From Spartinivicinus ruber (GTDB lineage Bacteria > Pseudomonadota > Gammaproteobacteria > Pseudomonadales > Zooshikellaceae), in the NCBI RefSeq assembly GCF_011009015.1, contig NZ_CP048878.1, forward strand, positions 5,675,001-5,739,000: a stretch of DNA of 64,000 nt. Reading direction: 5' to 3'. The notes beneath the pieces are model-generated. The model searched no databases. It worked only from the letters and a program-made list of their open reading frames with translations, and had not been told where the DNA came from. Each line of letters opens with the position of its first letter. Position 1 is the first letter of the stretch. Below, one piece after another: positions 54,993 to 62,477 of the stretch. The position numbers and the translations under genes were made by a program.

Positions 54993-56747
54993 GTGAACAA
55001 TATGGATGCACGTCTTTGTACCAAGAATCGTTCTCCATTCCGACATCCCAATACTGTGATGAACCCCAGCAGGTTAGGTGCAATGCACCAAAGTCGTTTA
55101 AGCTTTGTTCGCAGTTTAATTCGTCGTATGACTAGGCAACAGTGGACAACTGACTTATCTCTTTGGAATATGTCAGCACAGGGCTTTGGTACTGCTATTT
55201 ATCGGCTGAACACACCTAACCACCATTACCATCTCGTTTTTTTTTGCGATGAAATCAGTAATGAAGAGCGCAATGATCGAGTAATTGCAGAAAAGTGGGA
55301 TGTTACCTTTGCCTTTGTTAAAGGAAGCATTAGCAGTACTCAACTTAAGCAACTGCGTAATAACGTTCCTCTACAAGAGGCCGGCCGCAATACTAGCCAA
55401 GTATTAGTACTGGCTCGTGCAAACAAAAGTGTTCGTGTATTTGAGCACCTTGTCGACTCACTGGCAAATGGTCAGCAGCCCAATCCTCAAGTGCTGGCTA
55501 CCGTTGGCTATATTCTACGTACCACAGCCGTCTATGGTAATGGTAAGTTTGGCATTGCTGACTTTGAATTACTAAAAGAAAATCCTGATTTTAACCTCTC
55601 GTTTAGCGCACAGATGTGTGCCGTTTATTTGCTACGCCAATTCAGCATTGATTGGATTCACTACCTTGCTAAGCAACGCGGTGGCAATAAAGCAGTCTAT
55701 TTAAACCGCGAATTACAACGTTATTTAGGCGTTGGTAACGCAACAGGGTTAGGCATGGCCCCTTATTTAATCAACCACCCCCGTATTGTTGATCAATGGT
55801 TATCTGTACGAGAGCAAGCATTAGCAAGCGTTGTTTCTTATCCCATCACTGAGGATAAATGTAGCCAAATCAGCTTACTGCTCAGACGAGCTGCGGCACA
55901 CTTACAGCAAGTGACAACCATTGACGATCACCAGCAACAGCTCAATAAACAGTCGGCAGGGGAAATACAGGCCATTATTACGCAGATACAACATGCTTGT
56001 TCACAGCAATGGTCATGGGAGCAGCTGATAGAACAAAGCCAGCAACACAGCGTGGAAACCCAGGAAATCATTCTATCCTGCTTATTAGAGCTTTACCCCG
56101 AGCACGTTGATCAGCACGAAAATAATATGAATGCTGATGAAACGCTGTCTTTAACAGCAGGGATTACAGTAGCTGATGTACAACAGCTACTGAATGAGAA
56201 TTATCAATGGGCACTGGCTATTGATTATACTCAATCTGAAAATTGTTACTGGTTCTGGTATCGATCAGAAGATAAAGAAGAGCCCAGACTTGGCGTCCGT
56301 GGCGAAGAGCCCGGCGAAGAGCGTGAACTCCCCCTAGATATAGGCCGTCAGGTCTATATCTTTCATCAGGCGCTTTTTAATGAGCCTGAAACTCAATCAC
56401 TCTCTGAATTCCTTCTTCAGTACCCCCAATACCGCTCAATTGCACGACGGGTGTGGACAATGAGCCTTTGTCCTATGGGGGATATTCAAATGAATGTATT
56501 AAGCAAAGACGCCCTGCCGATGCATTTACTGCGCTGCAAGCTTGCTATGCTTGGTGCTACCAAGTTTGACCCAAGGTCTGATCGGTGGGTACGTGTCACC
56601 CTGTTCCAGGGTGCTCCCTTACTGGAAGAACTACATGAAAACGAGTGGTTATTTCCCCTTTTACCTGATACAGAAGGTGTAAATAATACTCATCAATTTC
56701 AATCAACGACATTATTGGACCCAGCCAAGGAGGAGGCAATTGTATAA
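54993..56747 (+). CDS. Uncharacterised protein of catabolic gene group
   Basis: About 584 aa, unrecognised. It is soluble, without signal peptide or membrane helix. Notable stretches are HHYHLVFFCDEISNEERNDRVIAEKWDVTFAFVKG (~75-110), GIADFELLKENPDFNLSFSAQMCAVYLLRQFSIDWIHYLA (~200-240), a Gln-rich helical middle (~290-350), and RRVWTMSLCPMGDIQMNV (~490). Start is a GTG at 54993 or the ATG at 55002; neither has a strong ribosome site. The 1-nt overlap with the next gene and the strand suggest it belongs to the operon that starts at 50747. Confidence 0.75.
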   Translation: MNNMDARLCTKNRSPFRHPNTVMNPSRLGAMHQSRLSFVRSLIRRMTRQQWTTDLSLWNMSAQGFGTAIYRLNTPNHHYHLVFFCDEISNEERNDRVIAEKWDVTFAFVKGSISSTQLKQLRNNVPLQEAGRNTSQVLVLARANKSVRVFEHLVDSLANGQQPNPQVLATVGYILRTTAVYGNGKFGIADFELLKENPDFNLSFSAQMCAVYLLRQFSIDWIHYLAKQRGGNKAVYLNRELQRYLGVGNATGLGMAPYLINHPRIVDQWLSVREQALASVVSYPITEDKCSQISLLLRRAAAHLQQVTTIDDHQQQLNKQSAGEIQAIITQIQHACSQQWSWEQLIEQSQQHSVETQEIILSCLLELYPEHVDQHENNMNADETLSLTAGITVADVQQLLNENYQWALAIDYTQSENCYWFWYRSEDKEEPRLGVRGEEPGEERELPLDIGRQVYIFHQALFNEPETQSLSEFLLQYPQYRSIARRVWTMSLCPMGDIQMNVLSKDALPMHLLRCKLAMLGATKFDPRSDRWVRVTLFQGAPLLEELHENEWLFPLLPDTEGVNNTHQFQSTTLLDPAKEEAIV

Positions 56748-57469
56748 TGCAAGTTTCGCATAATGAGTTAGTGACACTTTGTGAAAAAGCGTTTTCTGGA
56801 TTTCAACGTCATTGTGGTGAGCCAAATATCATTGCCAACATGGTCGTTGATTTGGAAATGGTAGGATTAAATGGCATTCAACATTTTGTTAAAGCACTAA
56901 CTTTTTTACAAAACGACAGCGATTTACCTCCCCAGGTGGGTTCTTCGTCGCCATCCCAGCTCGTCGCCAACCTAAGAGACAGCAGTATTTTAGGTTATTT
57001 GCCTATTTTGCTGGACTATGCCCAAGAGCAGCTGGTAAATAAAAATAGCATCACACTATCAATTGAACATTGCCATAATCGCTGGCTAGCTTTTGGGGCG
57101 CTTAATAGCCTGTCAAATCAAGGCCTCTCGATTAAAGCCTCATGGAGTAATGGTAGTCATCCACAACATGTGATGTACCTCATCCCCCCTAGTAACCAGC
57201 TACCAGAGATTTATATTTCTGATACGCCAAAAGACTGCTTACACTCACTAACTATTGAAGTTAGCAAAAAACCTTTTCAGCCACCCCATCCCGAAGAATA
57301 CGACCAGAATATTACTGCAGAACAGTTGAATAGCGCTAAGCAGCACGCCTGGGTAAATGGAATTACGGTGAATGAACCTGACTGGAACACATTAAAGCAA
57401 CATGCTAAAGCGATGTTGGTTGCGACAAATGAGCAATCTAAATTAGGAGCAGGTGAACGAGTTATTTAA
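56747..57469 (+). CDS. DUF3726-like uncharacterised protein
   Basis: 240 aa. The N-terminus (VSHNELVTLCEKAFSGFQRHCGEPNIIANMVVDLEMVGLNGIQHFVKAL) recalls DUF3726 proteins, a guess from memory. The rest has a Rossmann-like alternation without a clear motif. Coupled to the 584-aa gene by TAATG, so the two products probably act together. Function unknown. Confidence 0.7.
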   Translation: MQVSHNELVTLCEKAFSGFQRHCGEPNIIANMVVDLEMVGLNGIQHFVKALTFLQNDSDLPPQVGSSSPSQLVANLRDSSILGYLPILLDYAQEQLVNKNSITLSIEHCHNRWLAFGALNSLSNQGLSIKASWSNGSHPQHVMYLIPPSNQLPEIYISDTPKDCLHSLTIEVSKKPFQPPHPEEYDQNITAEQLNSAKQHAWVNGITVNEPDWNTLKQHAKAMLVATNEQSKLGAGERVI

Positions 57470-57524
57470 CCTCCTCCGTAGCCTGTTGCGGTAGTCTAAA
57501 ATAGGGAAAATTCGCTCTATTATT

Positions 57525-57965
57525 CTATTTACAATACTTTTTAATTTGCTCTGCTAATTGTTTCTCTTGTTGCTGCCTTTCTTTTTCGGTGACTTTTAGT
57601 TCTTTGCCATCTTTATCCACAAATACCACTCTTCCCTGTAATTTACTTAAGCGTTGCTTGGCATTTTGACAGGCTTTCTCACGTGGGTCCTCTTTTTTCT
57701 TAGCTTCCTGTCGATTTTGTTGTTGTTTTTGAATAGCCTTGTTTCTTCTGATTTGTTGCTGTTTGCGCTTGGCTTCTGCATCTAGATAGTTAAAGTCAGT
57801 ATTCTGCACTTTAACTTCCACTTGTTCGGATTTTTGCTGCGCATTAGCTGGAGGCTTATCGCTATAATGAACATTCCCCTGCTTATCCACCCATTTATAC
57901 ATTTCTGATAGTGCAGGGACTGCCACTAACCACAGCATTAAACTAATTAACTGACTGACCTTCAT
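57525..57965 (-). CDS. DUF4124-domain secreted protein
   Basis: 146 aa: signal peptide (ending VPALS), DUF4124 domain EMYKWVDKQGNVHYSDKPPANAQQ, a basic Gln/Lys-rich coiled-coil stretch (~65-110) and a conserved tail LQGRVVFVDKDGKELKVTEKERQQQEKQLAEQIKKYCK. It is a paralogue of the protein at 8310-8756. Convergent with the DUF3726-like gene. Confidence 0.8.
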   Translation of the reverse strand: MKVSQLISLMLWLVAVPALSEMYKWVDKQGNVHYSDKPPANAQQKSEQVEVKVQNTDFNYLDAEAKRKQQQIRRNKAIQKQQQNRQEAKKKEDPREKACQNAKQRLSKLQGRVVFVDKDGKELKVTEKERQQQEKQLAEQIKKYCK

Positions 57966-57998
57966 TTACCTAACTCATAACCTACCTGGACCGTTACG

Positions 57999-58523
57999 TT
58001 AGTATATCGCGATTAACAAAAATAGTAGGTAAGTCTTGAAGATCTTATAGAAATAAAGAAACGGAACGCCCATTAAAAAGCCAAATAGCACCCAGATAAT
58101 TGGCGTGTTTGGCTTTGGAGCTGGTCCATAACGATTAGGTTGCTGTTGCCCTGCACCAATAAACAAATGAATTAGTACCAATAAATTAGCAAAGGGGATT
58201 AACAACCCCGCACAATACCAAGCCGACCAACCAAAGTCATGCAAACGCCTAATAATGAGAGGTAACAGTATCGTCGCAGCCACAGACACCACAATCCAAG
58301 GTGTAACAGCAGGTATCACATCAATTAAATCAGGCTGACGTGTTTTTGCCAGTAGCCGCAAAATATCTAATACAATAATAATAGGCAATACAACTGCGAG
58401 AACGTAACAGGTGAACCTGACTCTCCCTAACCGCCCACACAAGAATAACCATCTGGCAGGTGGGTAACGCGACGCTTCCTGAGTAACAGCTTGTGATTTG
58501 ACTGGCTGCGGGTTAAATGACAC
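57999..58523 (-). CDS. DUF805 membrane protein
   Basis: About 174 aa with four to five membrane helices. The family pattern is FLCGRLGRVRFTCYVL at the start of the domain, RRLHDFGWSAWY in the middle and RYGPAPKPN late. Function unknown. A GTG at 58523 (MSFNPQPVKSQ) is chosen, since AAGG lies 9 nt upstream and the longer frame would add 47 residues unlike the family. Confidence 0.78.
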   Translation of the reverse strand: MSFNPQPVKSQAVTQEASRYPPARWLFLCGRLGRVRFTCYVLAVVLPIIIVLDILRLLAKTRQPDLIDVIPAVTPWIVVSVAATILLPLIIRRLHDFGWSAWYCAGLLIPFANLLVLIHLFIGAGQQQPNRYGPAPKPNTPIIWVLFGFLMGVPFLYFYKIFKTYLLFLLIAIY

Positions 58524-58680
58524 CGATAAACACCTTCTATATACACAAGAAGCTATCTTATGCAAGCAAAAAACAGATGTTGATCGTTTTTGAGCCAATT
58601 TGTGAACAAGGTAAGTGATGGAAATTAATACGGTGGGTTGAGCAAAAGAATAAACAACCTGCAAACTTAAATTTTAAGCT

Positions 58681-58711
58681 AAAAAAAGCTGCCTCTTAAA
58701 AAGAGACAGCT
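58681..58711 (-). terminator. Orphan minus-strand terminator
   Basis: Read on the minus strand, GCTGTCTCTT and AAGAGGCAGC (one G-T pair) enclose a short T loop, followed by T7. No gene on the minus strand lies upstream within 500 bases, so it may end an unannotated small RNA. Confidence 0.6.
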
Positions 58712-59163
58712 AACATCAACGCTAGGTTTAGGGAAGTACAACGGTAGCCTTTTAAAGCAACCGTTAATTTCTTAAGCATCCTTCCTACAAAACAACTTTT
58801 TCAAAACACACCTGACAACATACTAGTATGAAAGTGCATCTCAAGCAGCTGCTTGTAGAACCAGGCGCTATAAGCAGTAATCACTAGAGTAATATAAAAA
58901 TCTCCTTAGAAAAGATAACCAGTTCAAATTAATATAAAGTGTTTGATGTATAGTTTTTCAGTATTCCAATATTCGTACGACAGTTCATGTGCTACCTTCT
59001 ATTTTCAATCACTTTTTCGTAATAAAATCGAAATAAAAAAGTAAATAGTTGCACACTTCATTTATTGATGTTCCTTCCCCCTATTGTCCACTTAATTAAC
59101 AATAAGAGTGATTCTATTCAAAGCATTTTTGTTAACTAGCTAAAAGTAAACCGGTTTTCAGAT
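58712..59163. other. Intergenic region, no gene seen
   Basis: AT-rich with no credible ORF. It lies between an orphan minus-strand terminator and a sigma54-type promoter. A small RNA on the minus strand would have to start here; I found no clear -35/-10 pair. Confidence 0.35.
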
Positions 59164-59180
59164 TTGGAACAAGGCTTGCT
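59164..59180 (+). promoter_or_regulatory. Sigma54-type promoter
   Basis: TTGGAACAAGGCTTGCT has GG (59166-59167) and GC (59178-59179) with 10 bases between and matches TGGCAC-N5-TTGC(A/T) at all but one of the conserved positions. Start expected near 59190. Confidence 0.65.
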
Positions 59181-59212
59181 CTATATCTAGTGACCTACTT
59201 CCTAACGACTTT

Positions 59213-59240
59213 CGCCCTGCTCATGCAGGGCTTCTTTTTC
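59213..59240 (+). terminator. Leader terminator / attenuator
   Basis: GCCCTGC-TCAT-GCAGGGC followed by TTCTTTTTCT sits between the sigma54-type promoter and the small secreted-protein gene 21 bases downstream. Confidence 0.75.
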
Positions 59241-59260
59241 TAAATGGTCAGGAGCTTATT

Positions 59261-59539
59261 ATGAAACTGTTACATACTATAGTTGCAGTATTTTTTATTA
59301 TTTTACTGCCAACTCATGTTAAAGCAGTGCCTACTTACTCAATGAACATCGCTCCGCTTCACTCCAAAGTATTTAAAACCACTTTGTCAGCATCGCTACC
59401 TATATTATCACTCACTGATCGTCAACCAATCTATTCTTGGCAAGCAGAGAACTTAAATAGCCAATATTTTTTGCCAAAAGCAACCAACACAAAAAAAAAC
59501 AGAACTCTGGTTCAGAATCAAATAAAAAAACCAAACTAA
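59261..59539 (+). CDS. Small secreted protein, unknown
   Basis: 92 aa, starting with a good signal peptide (MKLLHTIVAVFFIILLPTHVKA); the mature ~70 residues are Ser/Asn/Lys-rich with no known motif. A strong ribosome site AGGAG (59250-59254) lies 6 nt before the ATG, which supports a real gene. The promoter is of the sigma54 type and a terminator hairpin interrupts the leader. Confidence 0.6.
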   Translation: MKLLHTIVAVFFIILLPTHVKAVPTYSMNIAPLHSKVFKTTLSASLPILSLTDRQPIYSWQAENLNSQYFLPKATNTKKNRTLVQNQIKKPN

Positions 59540-60483
59540 AACAAGCAGGCTTAATAAAAGTTTTAGCTGTAGGAATTATTTCAATGAAACTACTTAGCGG
59601 CAAGTCCGTTAACTAGACTAAATATTTTACCAGGCATCAAAGATTCTTATATCATATGAAAAATTTATGCGACCTGATAAAAGCTTGGACCAGAAAATTT
59701 AAACGATAAAAGCATATTGTTATATACAAAAACTTGTTATCATCCTTACAACAGTAAAATCTTACAGACCTACAGCTTGACGGGACAAAGCCACCCACCA
59801 GCCTTTCAACAAAACTCTTCTCCCACCAAATAAAACTACAACTTTTGTATAAAAAACAGAGCCACCAAATTAAAGCGCATGCATCAAAACCATGCACCCA
59901 ACTCCTAAAAAATTATTATTTTTCCTAATTTTGGCTATGGCCCACCTTTTGCTTTACTATGAACACAGCAGCAAACAAAATAACAAAAGCAAAAACAACA
60001 GTAGCTAATATAAAGCCAACCAACCTGGAGTATAAAAAATGACTAGAAAACCCTTATAAACCATGTCATACAATCGAACGGCAAATAACAAATTTTAGCT
60101 AAAGATATTCAATAAAATAATTTGACATCGATCAATTTTTAATTAACTCTTATTCGGGGCAAATCATAATAACAATAATGAATACAAAGAATACTATTTA
60201 TGCCTCTAGAGTAAACTTGCGTAGCAGGATGGCCATACAAACGACGTAATTTGTATTCAGGGGAGATGAATTAATTCAATGTTGTTAGTACTACTTCCCA
60301 CCTATAAAACAAAAATACAATAAATTCATACCCAAGACTTAAGGTTTTTAGATGAAGCTATTGAGGGATGCGCCCTAACCAGCACGTTAAATGCTGCAAC
60401 AAGCCTTGCCGTAGCAGATTTCCCCTAAAAGCCATTCGCCAAGGGTACACAGGTTGAAGAAAAATAATATAAGGAGTGAGTAA
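59540..60483. other. Long AT-rich intergenic region
   Basis: About 940 bases with no convincing gene on either strand. Near 60330, ATACCCAAGACTTAAGGTTTTTAG loosely resembles the left end of the element at 49496 and may be a decayed copy. AAGGAG at 60471-60476 serves the subtilase gene. Upstream regulatory sites for that gene probably lie here. Confidence 0.4.
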
Positions 60484-61977
60484 ATGAACCCTAAGAAACT
60501 GTTTACTGCTGTTTCTGCGTCATTATTAGCAACTTATGGTGCAACCTCCCTGGCTGATATTGCACCTGCTACCGACAGAATTATTGTCAAATATAAAAAA
60601 GTACAACGAAGTGGCAGTGCTGCAGCTGATATTAACGCGAACAGGCCATTAATGGTTGCAGGCAAGTCATTAAAACATGTGCGTCGTACCAGCACTGGAG
60701 CTCAAGTTTACCACATAGGGGAATCTGTAGACTTGGCAACCGCTGAAAAAATAGCCAAAGAGTTAAATGATAAAAGTCACGTGGCGTATGCTGAACCAGA
60801 CTACATAATGACCAAACAACAAATTCCTGATGACTCACGCTACAGTGAACAATGGAATTATCATGATTCCGTCGGGGGAATTAATTTACCAAAAGCTTGG
60901 AATATTACGACTGGCAGTAAAGATGTAATTATCGCTGTTGTTGATACCGGCATTCGCCCCCATACTGACTTAAAAGCCAATTTAGTATCTGGCTACGACT
61001 TTATTTCTGACAGTGATAATGCGAATGATGGAACCGGGAGAGATAGCAACGAATATGACCCAGGTGATGCCGCTAACGCTGGAGATTGTGGATTTAATAG
61101 CCCCTCAAGAGATACAACCAGCTCTTGGCATGGTACCCATGTAGCAGGGACTATAGCTGCCACTTCAAATAATGGTACAGGTGTATCAGGCGTGGCTTGG
61201 AAATCAAAAATACTACCCGTTCGCGTACTGGGAAAATGCGGTGGTTACACCTCTGATATTACCGATGGCATGCGCTGGGCTGCTGGTATTAAAGTGCAAG
61301 GAGTTCCTACAAATTACAACCCAGCACAAGTGATTAATTTAAGTTTAGGTGGCTATGGGCGCTGTTCTTCAACCTACCGCTACACCATTGAAGACATTGT
61401 TGAAAAAGGGGTAACCGTGGTAGTTGCCGCAGGGAACGAAGGCATGAATGCCTCCAATGCGTCTCCTGGAAATTGCCCAGGTGTTATTAACGTTGCTGCA
61501 ACCAACCGCGACGGTAATAAATCCTGGTATTCCAATTACGGTAATCAAGTTACTGTTGCAGCACCCGGTGGTGAAACTAATTATCGGAATAGTGACAATG
61601 AATTAGTTTGGGAAGATAAGTCCAAAGGTATTTTATCCACTTTAAACAGTGGTGAAGACGGCCCTGGTTTTGATAATTACGAATTTTATCAAGGAACCAG
61701 TATGGCTGCTCCTCATGTTGCAGGCGTAGTGGCATTAATGTATTCGGTTAACCCTGATATTACTCCAAATCAGGTGAAGTCTATTTTAACTGATACAGCC
61801 AGAAACTTCCCCAGCGACAGTAAGTGCCATCGCTATGGCTGCGGCGCAGGAATAATTGATGCTTATGAAGCAGTGAAAAAAGCCAAATCCTTAACAAGCG
61901 ACACAGGAACAGAACCCGACACAGGTAGTAGCAGTTGCTATTTTGATCCTTGGGATTGGAAATGGGTGTGCCCATAA
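60484..61977 (+). CDS. Secreted subtilisin-like serine protease (S8)
   Basis: 497 aa. Signal peptide (ends SLA), an I9-type propeptide (~30-110, RIIVKYKK ... HVAYAEPDYIM), then the S8 catalytic domain with D154 (AVVDTGIRPHTD), H216 (SWHGTHVAG) and S406 (GTSMAAPHVAG); the oxyanion Asn is in AAGNEG. Paired cysteines suggest disulfides after export. The C-terminal tail is short and Trp-rich (CYFDPWDWKWVCP), without a pre-peptidase domain. Expected to be an extracellular general protease. Confidence 0.93.
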   Translation: MNPKKLFTAVSASLLATYGATSLADIAPATDRIIVKYKKVQRSGSAAADINANRPLMVAGKSLKHVRRTSTGAQVYHIGESVDLATAEKIAKELNDKSHVAYAEPDYIMTKQQIPDDSRYSEQWNYHDSVGGINLPKAWNITTGSKDVIIAVVDTGIRPHTDLKANLVSGYDFISDSDNANDGTGRDSNEYDPGDAANAGDCGFNSPSRDTTSSWHGTHVAGTIAATSNNGTGVSGVAWKSKILPVRVLGKCGGYTSDITDGMRWAAGIKVQGVPTNYNPAQVINLSLGGYGRCSSTYRYTIEDIVEKGVTVVVAAGNEGMNASNASPGNCPGVINVAATNRDGNKSWYSNYGNQVTVAAPGGETNYRNSDNELVWEDKSKGILSTLNSGEDGPGFDNYEFYQGTSMAAPHVAGVVALMYSVNPDITPNQVKSILTDTARNFPSDSKCHRYGCGAGIIDAYEAVKKAKSLTSDTGTEPDTGSSSCYFDPWDWKWVCP

Positions 61978-62477
61978 CCAAATCAGCTACATAATGCTCT
62001 GTGTACAAACTATTGCGAAAATAGCATAGTTAAAAATACAGAGCATAAAAAAACCCCGCTATTATTATATAGCGGGGTGAGTATCTTACCAGACCCTACT
62101 CCATAAGAAATCCGTTTTCTTCAAACCACGTCCTACACAACTTCCCTGTTGCTGCGGGTAAAGAAAACTGGCTGCTATGGTAGCCTAAAATCAAAAACAC
62201 TCAATCAGATATATACACCAAATGTCGTAGGAAATCTCCTACAGTTTTTCCGTCCAGGAAACTCTATTCTTAAAATAGTAATTTTTCGTGAGAACGAGAT
62301 TAGCGCCGCATGGACGACTGTATGGAGCAGTTATCGAAAGCCACAGTGTATGTAAAAAATACATGAGGGCTAAGCAGCTACTGCGTGCTTAGCGATAATT
62401 TCCTCAAGTATTTATAAAAGACCTAGCAGGACCAAGAGTACAGAACTAACACAGCTATAGAGGAAAAAGAATATTTT
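61978..62477. other. Intergenic region between convergent genes
   Basis: No credible gene. A GCTAAGCA/TGCTTAGC hairpin is at 62369-62393, and a terminator at 62047-62077. Confidence 0.4.
62047..62077 (-). terminator. Intrinsic terminator, best on the minus strand
   Basis: CCCCGCTAT (62054-62062) pairs with ATAGCGGGG (62069-62077). On the minus strand the stem is followed by T7, on the plus strand by TGAGTATC. It would end minus-strand transcription reading 400 bases past the acyl-CoA dehydrogenase gene, and may also slow the subtilase transcript. Confidence 0.7.

Noticed and set aside
59652-59897. 81-codon open frame (-), Cys/Trp-rich
   Set aside because: Erratic composition typical of translated AT-rich non-coding DNA and no ribosome site.
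62149-62355. 68-codon open frame (+)
   Set aside because: No ribosome site, no recognisable composition, and it lies in a convergent intergenic region with hairpins.
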